Assembly (NCBI RefSeq): GCF_016908195.1
Contig: NZ_JAFBDK010000017.1
Span: 1-64,000, forward strand
From: Jeotgalibacillus terrae
GTDB lineage: Bacteria > Bacillota > Bacilli > Bacillales > Jeotgalibacillaceae
Direction: 5' to 3'
DNA: 64,000 nucleotides
The notes under the pieces were generated by a model. The model saw only the letters and a program-made list of their open reading frames with translations. It did no database searches and was not told where the DNA came from. Both the position numbers and the translations under genes were made by a program. Of this stretch, positions 41,798-52,044 are shown piece after piece. How positions within the stretch are numbered: position 1 is the first letter of the stretch; each line of letters opens with the position of its first letter.

Positions 41798-43231
41798 TTA
41801 CCGCTTCTTAATCTCCTGCATCAGCAGCTTATTCACCATCGGAGGATTTGCCTGTCCCTTAGATGCCTTCATAATCTGACCGACAAGGAATCCGATCGCA
41901 CGGTCTTTACCATTCTTGAAGTCCTCAATCGACTGAGGGTTGTTATCAAGCGCTTCTGTTACAAAGCCAAGCAGCTGACCTTCATCAGAAATCTGTACAA
42001 GACCTTTTTCTTTTACAATCTTGTTTGGATCTCCGCCTTTTTCAATCAGTTCCTTGAAGACTTTTTTCGCGATTTTAGATGAAATCGTGCCATCTTCAAT
42101 CAGCTTAATCATGCCTGCAAGGCCTTCAGCTGTCAGTGCTGTATCACTCAGTTCTTTTTGCTCTGCATTTAAGTAGGCAGATACTTCACCCATCAGCCAG
42201 TTAGAAGCAAGTTTCGCATCTGCACCCTGCTTAAGCGTCTGCTCAAAGAAATCAGACATTTCTTTTGTAAGTGTCAGTACCATTGCATCATACGCTGGCA
42301 GTCCCAGGTCTTCTACATAGCGCTTTTTACGCGCATCCGGAAGCTCAGGGATTGTCTGGCGCACGCGCTCTTTCCACTCTTCATCAATGACCATTGATAC
42401 AAGGTCTGGCTCAGGGAAGTAGCGGTAGTCATCAGATCCTTCTTTCACACGCATCAGAAGTGTTTTGCCTGTTGACTCATCAAAGCGTCGTGATTCCTGC
42501 TGAATTTCTCCGCCTGAAAGTAATACTTCTTCCTGACGTTTTTCTTCAAACTCAAGACCTTTTTTAACAAAGTTGAATGAGTTCAGGTTTTTCAGCTCAG
42601 TTTTTGTACCGAACTCTTCACGGCCGACTGGACGGAGTGAGATGTTTGCATCACAGCGAAGAGATCCTTCTTCCATTTTACAGTCAGACACGCCCGTGTA
42701 CTGGATGATCGACTTGATCTTCTCAAGATACGCATAGGCTTCAGCCGGCGTTCTCAAATCAGGCTCAGATACGATTTCAATCAGCGGTGTTCCCTGACGG
42801 TTGTAGTCTACAAGTGAATATCCCTGATCAGTGTGCGTCAGCTTACCGGCATCTTCTTCTAAGTGAAGACGTGTAATCCCGATTCTCTTCTTATAACCAT
42901 CTACTTCAATTTCAATCCAGCCGTGTTCACCGATTGGCTGATCAAATTGTGAGATCTGATACGCTTTCGGATTATCAGGATAGAAATAATTTTTACGATC
43001 GAATTTTGTATGTTCTGCAATTTCACAGTTAAGGGCCATTGCAGCTTTCATACCCCAGTCTACTGCCCGGCGGTTAATAACCGGCAGTACGCCTGGGTAG
43101 CCAAGGTCAACGACATTTGTATTCGTGTTCGGCTCCGCACCGAAATGAGCAGGTGCAGGAGAGAACATTTTTGAATCAGTTTTCAGCTCTACGTGTACTT
43201 CAAGTCCAATAATCGTTTCAAAGTTAGTCAT
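41798..43231 (-). CDS. gatB: Asp/Glu-tRNA amidotransferase subunit B
   Basis: A 477 aa kinase/tRNA-binding subunit of GatCAB, which converts Glu-tRNA(Gln) to Gln-tRNA(Gln) and, in many Bacillales, Asp-tRNA(Asn) to Asn-tRNA(Asn). The cradle domain starts [34 protein letters not shown] and [12 protein letters not shown] are intact; a YqeY-like tail domain (about 330-477) is complete. The length matches the family. It starts 12 bp after gatA and is followed by a terminator. Confidence 0.97.
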   Translation of the reverse strand: MTNFETIIGLEVHVELKTDSKMFSPAPAHFGAEPNTNTNVVDLGYPGVLPVINRRAVDWGMKAAMALNCEIAEHTKFDRKNYFYPDNPKAYQISQFDQPIGEHGWIEIEVDGYKKRIGITRLHLEEDAGKLTHTDQGYSLVDYNRQGTPLIEIVSEPDLRTPAEAYAYLEKIKSIIQYTGVSDCKMEEGSLRCDANISLRPVGREEFGTKTELKNLNSFNFVKKGLEFEEKRQEEVLLSGGEIQQESRRFDESTGKTLLMRVKEGSDDYRYFPEPDLVSMVIDEEWKERVRQTIPELPDARKKRYVEDLGLPAYDAMVLTLTKEMSDFFEQTLKQGADAKLASNWLMGEVSAYLNAEQKELSDTALTAEGLAGMIKLIEDGTISSKIAKKVFKELIEKGGDPNKIVKEKGLVQISDEGQLLGFVTEALDNNPQSIEDFKNGKDRAIGFLVGQIMKASKGQANPPMVNKLLMQEIKKR

Positions 43232-43243
43232 GTCTTCTCCCTC

Positions 43244-44695
43244 CTACAGTTCCGGCTTCATGTTGTGATTTGCTGCCTGTTCATAAGCGTGTGCAACACG
43301 GTAAACTGTGCTTTCATCAAAGTGCTTTCCGATAATCTGAAGGCCAAGCGGCAGACCGCTTTCTGAAAGACCTGCAGGTACTGAGATACCCGGTACGCCC
43401 GCAAGGTTAACAGGAATCGTCAGAATATCATTTGCATACATCGTAAGCGGATCATCAATCTGCTCGCCAATCTTAAAAGCAGGTGTTGGCGTAGTTGGTC
43501 CTACGATTACATCATAGTCTTCAAATACTTTTTCGAAGTCCTGCTTAATTAATGTACGTACTTTTTGTGCTTTTTTATAGTAAGCATCATAATAACCTGA
43601 GCTTAGTGCATATGTGCCAAGCATAATACGGCGTTTTACTTCATCACCGAAGCCTTCTGCACGTGTTTTCTTATAAAGGTCAATCAGGTTTTCTGCGTTA
43701 TCAGCGCGGTAACCGTAGCGGATACCGTCAAAGCGTGCAAGGTTTGCTGATGCTTCAGAAGAAGACAGCAGGTAGTACGTTGCTACACCATATTTAGAAT
43801 GCGGCAGTGATACTTCATCAATCGTTGCACCAAGTCCTTCAAGCACTTTAAGCGCTTCGCGGACTGACTGGCGTACTTCCTCACTTACACCGTCACCAAG
43901 GTATTCTCTTGGCACAGCAACCTTAAGGCCTTTAATATCACCTGTCAGTGCGCTGCGGTAGTTTGGAACATTCACATTGGCTGAAGTGGAATCGTTTGGA
44001 TCCAGTCCAGCGATTGCTTCTAGCAGATAAGCATTATCTTCAACGTTTGTTGTAATTGGTCCAATCTGATCCAGTGAAGATGCGAATGCAATCAGTCCAA
44101 AACGAGATACACGGCCATAAGTCGGCTTAAGTCCAACTACACCACAGAATGACGCTGGCTGACGAATTGAACCGCCTGTATCAGAACCAAGTGAGAATGG
44201 TACTTCTCCGGCTGCCACTGCTGCTGCAGATCCGCCTGAAGATCCACCCGGTACTGTATCAAGGTTCCATGGGTTTTTCGTTTTAGCAAAATGGGAGTTC
44301 TCTGTTGAAGATCCCATCGCAAATTCATCCATGTTCAGCTTACCGATTGTAATCGCATCAGCTGAGTGCAGTTTATCTGCAACTGTTGCATTATAGATCG
44401 GGTCAAAGTTTCCAAGGATTTTACTTGCAGCTGTCGTGCGGAGTTCTTTTGTAACGATGTTATCTTTTACACCGATTGGCATACCAAATAGAAGACCTTC
44501 GTCGCTGCCAAGCTTTTGCTGAAGCTCTTCTGCACGCGCAAGTGCACGCTCTTCATCAAGTGTCAGGAAGGCCTGAACCTTACCATCGACTTCTTCAATA
44601 CGTTTATATGATTCACGGACAAGATCAGCAATGGTAATCTCTTTTTTATGTAAAAGATCATGCAGATCCGCCAGTTTGTGATCGAATAAAGACAT
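43244..44695 (-). CDS. gatA: Asp/Glu-tRNA amidotransferase subunit A
   Basis: A 483 aa amidase-signature subunit that frees ammonia from glutamine for GatB. The Ser-cisSer-Lys triad is visible: Lys in GMPIGVKDN, the serines in [16 protein letters not shown] and [13 protein letters not shown]. The length is as expected (about 485). It lies between gatC and gatB with 12-bp gaps on both sides, so the three are one operon. Confidence 0.97.
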   Translation of the reverse strand: MSLFDHKLADLHDLLHKKEITIADLVRESYKRIEEVDGKVQAFLTLDEERALARAEELQQKLGSDEGLLFGMPIGVKDNIVTKELRTTAASKILGNFDPIYNATVADKLHSADAITIGKLNMDEFAMGSSTENSHFAKTKNPWNLDTVPGGSSGGSAAAVAAGEVPFSLGSDTGGSIRQPASFCGVVGLKPTYGRVSRFGLIAFASSLDQIGPITTNVEDNAYLLEAIAGLDPNDSTSANVNVPNYRSALTGDIKGLKVAVPREYLGDGVSEEVRQSVREALKVLEGLGATIDEVSLPHSKYGVATYYLLSSSEASANLARFDGIRYGYRADNAENLIDLYKKTRAEGFGDEVKRRIMLGTYALSSGYYDAYYKKAQKVRTLIKQDFEKVFEDYDVIVGPTTPTPAFKIGEQIDDPLTMYANDILTIPVNLAGVPGISVPAGLSESGLPLGLQIIGKHFDESTVYRVAHAYEQAANHNMKPEL

Positions 44696-44707
44696 CTCTT
44701 TGCCCTC

Positions 44708-44998
44708 CTACTCTAAAATCGTCGGCACCTTCACCTGTCCATCCTGGTGATCCGGTGCATTTTTTAATACTTGCTCACGCGGAAGGCCGTCAGTTGGCTT
44801 ATCGTCGCGTAAAATATTTTTCATATCAAGAACGTGCGTTGTCGGTTCAACATTCTCTGTGTCGAGTTCATTCAGCTGTTCAGCGAATGTAATGATTGAA
44901 CCAAGCTGGTCAGCAAACTTTTCTGCTTCCTGTTCGTCAATATTCAGTCTTGCTAAATGAGCTACGTGTTTTACTTCATCTTTTGTAATTTTCGTCAT
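44708..44998 (-). CDS. gatC: Asp/Glu-tRNA amidotransferase subunit C
   Basis: A 96 aa subunit that wraps around and stabilises GatA-GatB. The family pattern is intact: [13 protein letters not shown] near the N-terminus and LREDxP-like [20 protein letters not shown] near the C-terminus. It is the first gene of gatCAB. GGAGGTGAG precedes the ATG at 44998. Confidence 0.96.
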   Translation of the reverse strand: MTKITKDEVKHVAHLARLNIDEQEAEKFADQLGSIITFAEQLNELDTENVEPTTHVLDMKNILRDDKPTDGLPREQVLKNAPDHQDGQVKVPTILE

Positions 44999-45100
44999 TG
45001 TGACTCACCTCCGTGTATGTTCGAACACTCACAATACTGTTTATCATACCAAAAAGGCAGGAGTTCAGGCAACTTTACCTGAAGACCCTGCCTTATAAAT

Positions 45101-45281
45101 TTAGCTCTGTTAAAGTTGGCTGCTGATTTCCGCTCCAGGGGGAACGCTTTCCGCAGGGCGTGCGGTGAGCCTCCTCGGCTTCGCCTGCGGGGTCTCACCT
45201 GTCACGCTTCTCCTGCTGGAGTCGTCCCCCTTCTGCTGCAATCACCAGCTATGCTAAAACAACATCGGGATTAACATAACC
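45101..45281 (+). repeat. Element A, copy 6 (full length)
   Basis: The ends are AGCTCTGTTAA and TTAACATAACC. The interior has CGCAGGGCGTGCGGTGAGCC, TGCGGGGTCTCACC, CACGCTTCTCCTGCTGGAGT and ATCACCAGCTATGC. It lies between the yueI 3' end and the gatC start and hence in the gatCAB promoter region. Confidence 0.85.
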
Positions 45282-45354
45282 TTTAATTTTGAATTATAAT
45301 CTCATATTTTGCTTAAACTGTTCATCCCGCCCATATTAAAATAGAAGAAAGCGA

Positions 45355-45780
45355 TTAAGAACGGAATAAACGATCCCAGAATGACGGTGCTGCCCCGTTA
45401 TCTGCATGTCTTTTAGGCAGTGTGATCTTGTCCTTATCCACTGCTTCCGCATGCGCTAAAACTAGCCCGTATTCAGAGTTGTGTTCTTTATTCGTTACAA
45501 CCTGATAGGATGTTTTGTAACGGTCGGCGAGCTGAATATATTTTGATAAAAATCTGTAATTCATATTTCCGTTTAAAAACATTTTCAGATCGCGGTGTTT
45601 CTTCAGTGCCTGCTCTATTTCCGGGTACACATCAGATTCACGCACCTGATTTTGAAGGAGCGCAAATTCGATACGTTCTCTGATCGAAGTTAAAAACATC
45701 CTTCTTTCATCCGGCAAAGTTTCTCTGGCACCATATATTCCTTCCTGAATATAATCGTCTACACTCTTGCCCTGTGCCAT
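45355..45780 (-). CDS. yueI: YueI family protein (DUF1694)
   Basis: A 141 aa soluble protein matching YueI/DUF1694: SVDDYIQEGIYGARE, PDERRMFLTSIRERIEFALL, NGNMNYRFLSKYIQLADRY and SEYGLVLAHAEAVD. The function is not established. In B. subtilis yueI is elsewhere, so its position between putP and gatC is a local rearrangement. The start at 45780 is the conserved MAQGKSVDDYI; AAAGGGTGAG precedes it. Confidence 0.85.
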   Translation of the reverse strand: MAQGKSVDDYIQEGIYGARETLPDERRMFLTSIRERIEFALLQNQVRESDVYPEIEQALKKHRDLKMFLNGNMNYRFLSKYIQLADRYKTSYQVVTNKEHNSEYGLVLAHAEAVDKDKITLPKRHADNGAAPSFWDRLFRS

Positions 45781-46179
45781 ACTCTCACCCTTTCATTTAT
45801 CATGATTCTATTGTACAAAATATTACTTTTCAAATCATCTATTTGTGTATCTATTCACATTCTTTTGCATATTACAATTCCTTTACAGGATGATTATTCC
45901 ATTCTCTAACGTTTATGTATCAACGTTTCAGGTGATTTTACTTGCCAAATTTTCAAGTTACAGATTAAAATAAAGTATGATTTAATTTTCAGAATTATTT
46001 TACTTTAATGTTTTTGAAATCATCCCCTAACCCTTGTGCTTAATAGGGTGACGACGTTTTAAGTTGATATGATGCATTTTATATCACTTGAACAGTCGTA
46101 AAATTTTTGTTAGGTTAGTCAACTGTAAGCGTCATGCAACATTTGACACAAAAAATTCATTTTACAAGGAGGAGATTTG
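45781..46179. other. Divergent intergenic region of yueI and putP
   Basis: This 400-bp, very AT-rich stretch should contain both promoters. A short CCCT...AGGG hairpin lies near 46031-46050. TTGACA occurs at 46143 but lacks a -10 at proper distance. AGGAGG (46168-46173) belongs to putP. No gene and no clear regulatory motif were found. Confidence 0.5.
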
Positions 46180-47679
46180 GTGGAAGCTGTAGAGATTACT
46201 TTTGAAGTCTATATATCTCTCGCATTATATTTCATCGGGATGCTGGCAATCGGTTATTACGCTTATAAAAAATCGACCGGCAACCTATCAGAGTACATGT
46301 TGGGTGGAAGACAAATGGGCCCGGCTGTAACAGCACTATCTGCAGGAGCATCCGATATGAGTGGATGGATGCTGCTTGGTCTACCAGGCTCGATCTATGT
46401 ATCCGGAATCTCGGGCATGTGGATTGCGGTTGGTTTATCAATTGGGGCATATTTAAATTATATTTTAGTTGCACCTCGTTTAAGAACTTATACGGAAGTG
46501 GCAAACGATTCAATTACAATCCCTGATTACTTCGAGAATCGCTTTGTAGACAATACAAAAATTTTGCGTTTCGTATCCGCAATTGTCATCATTATTTTCT
46601 TCACTGTTTATACATCTTCAGGTATGGTTTCTGGTGGAGTACTATTTGAAAGTGCATTTGGCATGGATTATACACTTGGTTTATTTGTAACTGCGGGTGT
46701 AGTACTTGCTTATACACTGTTCGGAGGATTCCTTGCAGTATCTATGACAGACTTTGTACAGGGCTGTATCATGTTTGTGGCACTGATCCTTGTACCGATT
46801 GTCGCGTTCATGGAACTTGGCGGTGTGGGACCGACATTCGATACGCTGAATTCAATTGATCCAACGTTGACATCGTTTTTTGAGGGTACAACATTCCTTG
46901 GTTTCATCGGATTAATGGCCTGGGGTCTTGGTTACTTCGGTCAGCCGCACATTATCGTACGTTTCATGGCAATCCGAGACGTTAAGTCATTAAAGTCAGC
47001 ACGCCGTATTGGTATGACATGGATGATTATTGCGATTATCGGTGCATTATTCACAGGACTAATCGGTATTGCTTACATTTCAGAAACAGGCGGTACGCTT
47101 GATAATCCTGAGACAATCTTTATTTTCTTCTCTCAGGTACTATTCCATCCGCTGATTTCAGGATTCTTACTGGCAGCGATTCTCGCGGCAGTCATGAGTA
47201 CAGTTTCTTCTCAGCTGCTTGTAACATCAAGTGCGCTGACAGAAGATTTCTACAATACGTTCCTGAAGCGCAGTGCATCTGACAAAGAGCTTGTTCTTGT
47301 TGGCCGTATCTCTGTACTTCTCGTATCACTAGTAGCAATCATCCTGTCACTGGATTCTAATAGCTCAATTCTTGATATCGTAAGTAATGCTTGGGCCGGA
47401 TTCGGTTCAGCATTCGGACCTGCGATTTTACTTTCACTTTACTGGAAGCGTATGACTCGCTGGGGTGCCCTTGCAGGTATGCTTACTGGTGCGATTACAG
47501 TCATCCTTTGGGTGTATGTACTCGGACTGAGCAGCTGGTTATATGAAATGATTCCAGGCTTTATCTTAAGTACGATTGCAATTGTTGTAGTCAGCCTGAT
47601 CAACGGTAATTCACGTGAACCGGTTCAGGAAGGCTTCGATAAGTTTGAAAAAGTACATGAAGTAGAATCAAATAAATAA
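46180..47679 (+). CDS. putP: Sodium/proline symporter (PutP/OpuE)
   Basis: A 499 aa SSS-family transporter with about 13 membrane segments. Na+-site and family motifs: LGGRQMGPAVTALSAGASDMSG, GLPGSIYVSG, DFVQGCIMF, WGLGYFGQPHI, AAILAAVMSTVSSQLL. It imports proline with Na+, for nutrition (PutP) or osmoprotection (OpuE); the B. subtilis gene at this syntenic place is opuE. The GTG at 46180 is favoured because AGGAGG is 6 nt upstream, against 3 nt for the preceding TTG. A clear terminator follows. Confidence 0.94.
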   Translation: MEAVEITFEVYISLALYFIGMLAIGYYAYKKSTGNLSEYMLGGRQMGPAVTALSAGASDMSGWMLLGLPGSIYVSGISGMWIAVGLSIGAYLNYILVAPRLRTYTEVANDSITIPDYFENRFVDNTKILRFVSAIVIIIFFTVYTSSGMVSGGVLFESAFGMDYTLGLFVTAGVVLAYTLFGGFLAVSMTDFVQGCIMFVALILVPIVAFMELGGVGPTFDTLNSIDPTLTSFFEGTTFLGFIGLMAWGLGYFGQPHIIVRFMAIRDVKSLKSARRIGMTWMIIAIIGALFTGLIGIAYISETGGTLDNPETIFIFFSQVLFHPLISGFLLAAILAAVMSTVSSQLLVTSSALTEDFYNTFLKRSASDKELVLVGRISVLLVSLVAIILSLDSNSSILDIVSNAWAGFGSAFGPAILLSLYWKRMTRWGALAGMLTGAITVILWVYVLGLSSWLYEMIPGFILSTIAIVVVSLINGNSREPVQEGFDKFEKVHEVESNK

Positions 47680-47691
47680 TTATGATTAAAG

Positions 47692-47719
47692 CGGCTGGTC
47701 TTCGGATCAGCCGTTTTTT
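47692..47719 (+). terminator. Intrinsic terminator of putP
   Basis: CGGCTGGTC - TTCG - GATCAGCCG forms a hairpin with a stable tetraloop and is followed by six T. Confidence 0.93.
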
Positions 47720-47863
47720 ATTACAGTGAATTTCTGAATAATTGTTTCAACTGCAAGTGATTGGGGAAAATTTCATTATTGATCAATACCGTTTCACTGA
47801 CTGTTAGTTTTGAACACTTATTACATATCACCCTTAGTTGTCACTTGAAACAATGATATACAA

Positions 47864-47879
47864 ATGCAAACGCTTACTT
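47864..47879 (+). promoter_or_regulatory. cre box (CcpA site) upstream of the glycogen operon
   Basis: ATGCAAACGCTTACTT matches WTGNAARCGNWWWCAW at all but one position. It lies about 100 bp before glgB, so carbon-catabolite control by CcpA is likely. Confidence 0.75.
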
Positions 47880-47912
47880 CTGAATTTTCAAAATTTTTAT
47901 CGAAAATTCAGA
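47879..47912 (+). repeat. Inverted repeat in the glgB leader region
   Basis: TCTGAATTTTC and its exact complement flank a 12-nt AT-rich loop. It abuts the cre box. No T run follows, so it is an operator or an mRNA leader hairpin, not a terminator. Confidence 0.6.
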
Positions 47913-47979
47913 TTCCACAAGGACTTTATTGTGTTAATGTTGAAATTGTATAGACGAATATATAGAAAGGATGGCGCAC

Positions 47980-49845
47980 ATGGATCAAACAATCAGTGAT
48001 TTTGACATTCATCTTTTCCATGAAGGAACCCTTTATAACGCTCATCACACTTTCGGCGCACATCTTGAAAAGCAGAAGAAGAAAGTAACAGGTACAAGAT
48101 TTACTGTGTGGGCTCCCCATGCTCAAGCCGTATCTGTAACCGGCAGCTTTACTAACTGGGAAACAGGAAAGTATGAAATGACACGTGTAAATCAGGAAGG
48201 AATCTGGACATGTACAATAGACCGGGACCTGACAGGAGAAATGTATAAATACGCTATTACCACTGCTTCCGGTGACCTGATTCTGAAATCTGATCCGTAT
48301 GCTTTTCATTCTGAATTGAGACCTCAGACAGCTTCAGTCGTTTATGACCTCTCAGGATATAAATGGGGTGATCAGTTATACCGTCAGCGCGTCCGCAAGC
48401 GCAGACCAATCTATGAGAGGCCGCTCTCTATATATGAACTGCACCTGAATTCCTGGAAACAAAAAGAAGACGGATCTTACTTTACTTATAGAGAATATGC
48501 TGATGAATTAATTCCATATGTAAAAGAACATGGATTCACTCATATTGAGTTACTTCCCTTAACTGAACATCCCCTTGATGCCTCGTGGGGATATCAGGGT
48601 ACAGGATACTTCTCCCCTACCAGCCGTTTTGGCACACCTCATGACCTGATGTACCTGATTGACCGCTGTCATCAGGAGGACATAGGCGTTTTGATGGATT
48701 GGGTGCCCGGGCATTTCTGTAAAGATTCGCATGGTTTATATATGTTCGATGGGGAACCTTTATATGAATATGATTCCTTTAACGATCGGGAGAATCACGA
48801 GTGGGGAACAGCTAACTTTAATCTGGCAAAAGGCGAAGTCAGAAGCTTTTTAATTTCAAATGCGCTTTACTGGATGCATTTTTACAGAATTGATGGGTTA
48901 AGAGTTGATGCTGTGGCTAATATTATTTACTGGGCCAATAGCGAACCTGAGACGGCTAACCCTTATGCAACGGAGTTTCTTCAGGAGTTAAATAAAGCGG
49001 TCTTTAAGGAAAATCCGCGGTTTCTCATGATGGCAGAGGATTCCACAGACTGGCCAGGTGTCACAAAACCTGTGCATGAAGGCGGTCTTGGCTTTAATTA
49101 TAAATGGAACATGGGATGGATGAACGATGTGCTTGATTACATGGAATATCCTCCATTTGAACGGAGACACCATCATCACAAGCTCACTTTCTCACTTGTG
49201 TATGCATATTCGGAGAATTATATTCTACCCCTTTCACATGATGAAGTGGTACATGGAAAAAGGTCTCTTCTTCACAAAATGCCAGGTGAATACTGGGAAA
49301 AGTTCGCACAGTGGCGATTACTTCTCAGCTATCTGATCACTCACCCAGGGAAAAAGCTGTTATTTATGGGTGGTGAGTTCGCCCAGTTTGACGAATGGAA
49401 ATATGTTCAGGGTCTTGATTGGTTCCTGAAAGATTATGATGCACATCATCAGGCAGACCACTTCTCAAAAGAGCTGATGGACTTTTATCAAAACCATAAA
49501 GCATTACATGAGTTTGATCACGATCCTCAAGGGTTTGAATGGATTGATGCAGATAATGCAGAACAGAGTATTTATTCCTTTATCAGAAAAGGAAAAAGAA
49601 AAAGCGATACATTAATGGTTATCTGTAACTTTACCAATGTCACCTACGATCATTTTGAGATTGGTGCACCTTTTGAAGGTAGATGGGAAGAAGTATTCTC
49701 AAGTGATCTTCAGCAGTTTGGTGGTACAAACCTGTTAAATCAGTCAGCAGTAACTGAAGAAAAGCCGCTTCACAATAAAAAACAGTCTCTCACTGTAAAG
49801 ATTCCACCTTTTGGCGTAACGATCTGGAAGCCGGCAAAAAAATAA
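47980..49845 (+). CDS. glgB: 1,4-alpha-glucan branching enzyme
   Basis: A 621 aa GH13 enzyme that forms alpha-1,6 branches in glycogen. It has an N-terminal CBM48 domain (about 15-125, [17 protein letters not shown]), then a TIM barrel with the nucleophile Asp in [13 protein letters not shown], the acid/base Glu in MMAEDSTDW and the third carboxylate in [12 protein letters not shown]; a C-terminal beta domain follows. The start at 47980 has AGAAAGG at good spacing; the ATG at 47971 directly abuts that site. It is the first gene of glgBCDAP, downstream of a cre box. Confidence 0.96.
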   Translation: MDQTISDFDIHLFHEGTLYNAHHTFGAHLEKQKKKVTGTRFTVWAPHAQAVSVTGSFTNWETGKYEMTRVNQEGIWTCTIDRDLTGEMYKYAITTASGDLILKSDPYAFHSELRPQTASVVYDLSGYKWGDQLYRQRVRKRRPIYERPLSIYELHLNSWKQKEDGSYFTYREYADELIPYVKEHGFTHIELLPLTEHPLDASWGYQGTGYFSPTSRFGTPHDLMYLIDRCHQEDIGVLMDWVPGHFCKDSHGLYMFDGEPLYEYDSFNDRENHEWGTANFNLAKGEVRSFLISNALYWMHFYRIDGLRVDAVANIIYWANSEPETANPYATEFLQELNKAVFKENPRFLMMAEDSTDWPGVTKPVHEGGLGFNYKWNMGWMNDVLDYMEYPPFERRHHHHKLTFSLVYAYSENYILPLSHDEVVHGKRSLLHKMPGEYWEKFAQWRLLLSYLITHPGKKLLFMGGEFAQFDEWKYVQGLDWFLKDYDAHHQADHFSKELMDFYQNHKALHEFDHDPQGFEWIDADNAEQSIYSFIRKGKRKSDTLMVICNFTNVTYDHFEIGAPFEGRWEEVFSSDLQQFGGTNLLNQSAVTEEKPLHNKKQSLTVKIPPFGVTIWKPAKK

Positions 49846-49858
49846 AGAGGAGCGTGAC

Positions 49859-51019
49859 ATGATGGTAAAGAAGAAATGTGTAGCAATGTTATTAGCAGGA
49901 GGACAAGGAAGCCGCCTTCATTCCCTGACAACGAAAATTGCCAAACCGGCTGTGCCGTTTGGCGGTAAATACCGCATTATCGATTTCACGCTTAGTAATT
50001 GTACTAATTCAGGTATTCACACGGTTGGAGTGCTCACACAGTACCAGCCGCTCGTTCTGAATTCATATATCGGAATTGGCAGCGCATGGGACCTTGACCG
50101 CCGTAATGGCGGGGTAACTGTTCTCCCTCCTTACACAGAAGCAAGCGGAGTTAAATGGTACAGCGGAACTGCCAACGCGATCTATCAGAACCTGAACTAT
50201 ATCGAACAATATGATCCTGAGTATGTGCTTGTACTTTCAGGAGATCACATTTACAAAATGGATTACTCAAATATGCTTGATTATCATATCCAGAATGAAG
50301 CGGAAGCGACGATTTCAGTCATTGAAGTTCCTTGGGATGAAGCAAGCCGTTTTGGCATCATGAACACAAATGATGACCTGGAAATTCTGGAGTTTGATGA
50401 AAAGCCTGCTGAGCCAAAGAATAACCTGGCTTCAATGGGTATCTATATTTTCAACTGGAAATCACTGCAGAAATACCTTGATCAGGATAATCTGAATGAA
50501 GAATCTTCCCATGACTTCGGAAAAGATATCATTCCTTTATTCCTTAACGAAGGAAAGCGCCTGATGGCCTATCCGTTTGAAGGATACTGGAAAGACGTCG
50601 GAACAGTAAAAAGCCTGTGGGAAGCGAATATGGATCTGCTTGCAGAAAATCCTGGGCTTAACCTGTTCGATCACTCATGGAGAATCTATTCAAGAAACCC
50701 GAATCAGCCGCCTCAGTATCTTGCCGCTTCATCAGAAGTGACAGATTCACTCATTAATGAGGGATGTGTGATTGAAGGAAAAGTCTCACGCTCAGTCATT
50801 TTCCAGGGTGTCTCCATTGGAACAGGTGCTTCTGTGCATGAGTCAGTTGTTATGCCCGATGCAGTAATCGGAAAGAATGTAACGATCACAAAAGCAATTG
50901 TTCCAGGTGATATCACTGTTCCTGATGGTGTTACGATTTCACCGGCAGACGGAAACGAGGAAATTATCCTTGTCACACAAGAATTAGTCGAGAAATTAAG
51001 AAAGGATGTGACAGCATGA
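49859..51019 (+). CDS. glgC: Glucose-1-phosphate adenylyltransferase, catalytic subunit
   Basis: A 386 aa ADP-glucose pyrophosphorylase, the first committed step of glycogen synthesis. The nucleotidyltransferase domain has [26 protein letters not shown] and [10 protein letters not shown]; the C-terminal part is a left-handed beta-helix (about 290-385). GAGGAG precedes the ATG at 49859; a second ATG follows directly. Its last 4 bp overlap glgD, which encodes its partner subunit. Confidence 0.96.
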   Translation: MMVKKKCVAMLLAGGQGSRLHSLTTKIAKPAVPFGGKYRIIDFTLSNCTNSGIHTVGVLTQYQPLVLNSYIGIGSAWDLDRRNGGVTVLPPYTEASGVKWYSGTANAIYQNLNYIEQYDPEYVLVLSGDHIYKMDYSNMLDYHIQNEAEATISVIEVPWDEASRFGIMNTNDDLEILEFDEKPAEPKNNLASMGIYIFNWKSLQKYLDQDNLNEESSHDFGKDIIPLFLNEGKRLMAYPFEGYWKDVGTVKSLWEANMDLLAENPGLNLFDHSWRIYSRNPNQPPQYLAASSEVTDSLINEGCVIEGKVSRSVIFQGVSIGTGASVHESVVMPDAVIGKNVTITKAIVPGDITVPDGVTISPADGNEEIILVTQELVEKLRKDVTA

Positions 51020-52044
51020 GCCGTTTATTAGGAGTCATTGATGCAGCCACAGTAATGGGAGGACTTCAGGATCTGACATTGAACCGCTCTGTTGCTTCCA
51101 TTCCTTTTGCAGGGCGATACCGTTTTATTGATTTTGTTTTATCCAATATGGTGAACTCGGGTGTGGACAGTGTAGCCATTTTCCCAAAGCATCAGTACCG
51201 TTCACTGATGGACCATATTGGTTCAGGTAAGAATTGGGATCTTGACCGCAAAAGAGACGGTCTCTTCTTCTTCCCTCCTTACTTTGAGCCAAATGAAACG
51301 ACCAGTATCGGATCATTTTCAAGACTGGAGCAGCACATTGAATTTTTCAAGCGCAGTCATCAGGATTACGTTGTCATTGCAAGCAGCTATGTGATTGCGA
51401 ATATCGATTTTGAAGAAGCGCTGGCAGAACATTTAATCCATGACTATGATATTACTGAGGTTCAGCACAATGGAAAGTCTCTTGAGATCTATGTGATCAG
51501 TAAAGCACTGCTGATCGAGTTGATCGAAGGCAGACGCCGTTCACAGTTCATCAGTGTATCGGATGTAGTGAAACAGCCACTTCATAACTACAAAATCGGG
51601 GCTTATGATCACAAGGATTATACAGCCATTATTGATTCAATCCCTGCTTACCTGAAGCACTCAATGGACCTGTTGCGTCACGATGTCTGGAGCCGCCTGT
51701 TCACTCAGGACCGCCCGATCTATACAAAGGTTAAAGATGAACCACCGACAAAATACAGTTCCACTGCACAAGTCAGTAATTCAATGATTGCCAATGGAGC
51801 TGACATACGTGGAAGCGTCGAAAACAGCATTGTGTCGAGAGCCGCTAAAATCGGCCAGGGTTCAAAGGTTAAAAATTGTGTCGTTATGCAGAAATCTCAA
51901 ATCGGAAATGACTGTTCACTCGAATATGTCATTCTCGATAAAGACGTTAGAGTACTTGATGGCACTTCATTAAAAGGAACTGCTGAACAGCCGCTTGTAC
52001 TCCGTAAAGGAAGCGTACGTGAAGCAGCAATGGTGAAATCATGA
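51016..52044 (+). CDS. glgD: Glucose-1-phosphate adenylyltransferase, regulatory subunit
   Basis: A 342 aa GlgC homologue that lacks the pyrophosphorylase glycine loop ([19 protein letters not shown] at that place). This is the known state of Bacillales GlgD, which raises GlgC activity in the hetero-oligomer. [13 protein letters not shown] and the C-terminal beta-helix are kept. ATGA overlaps with glgC on the left and glgA on the right imply translational coupling. Confidence 0.95.
   Translation: MSRLLGVIDAATVMGGLQDLTLNRSVASIPFAGRYRFIDFVLSNMVNSGVDSVAIFPKHQYRSLMDHIGSGKNWDLDRKRDGLFFFPPYFEPNETTSIGSFSRLEQHIEFFKRSHQDYVVIASSYVIANIDFEEALAEHLIHDYDITEVQHNGKSLEIYVISKALLIELIEGRRRSQFISVSDVVKQPLHNYKIGAYDHKDYTAIIDSIPAYLKHSMDLLRHDVWSRLFTQDRPIYTKVKDEPPTKYSSTAQVSNSMIANGADIRGSVENSIVSRAAKIGQGSKVKNCVVMQKSQIGNDCSLEYVILDKDVRVLDGTSLKGTAEQPLVLRKGSVREAAMVKS

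Noticed and set aside
46143-46176. SigA promoter just before putP, based on TTGACA
   Set aside because: No -10 hexamer lies at 16-18 bp; the position expected for it is occupied by the ribosome binding site.
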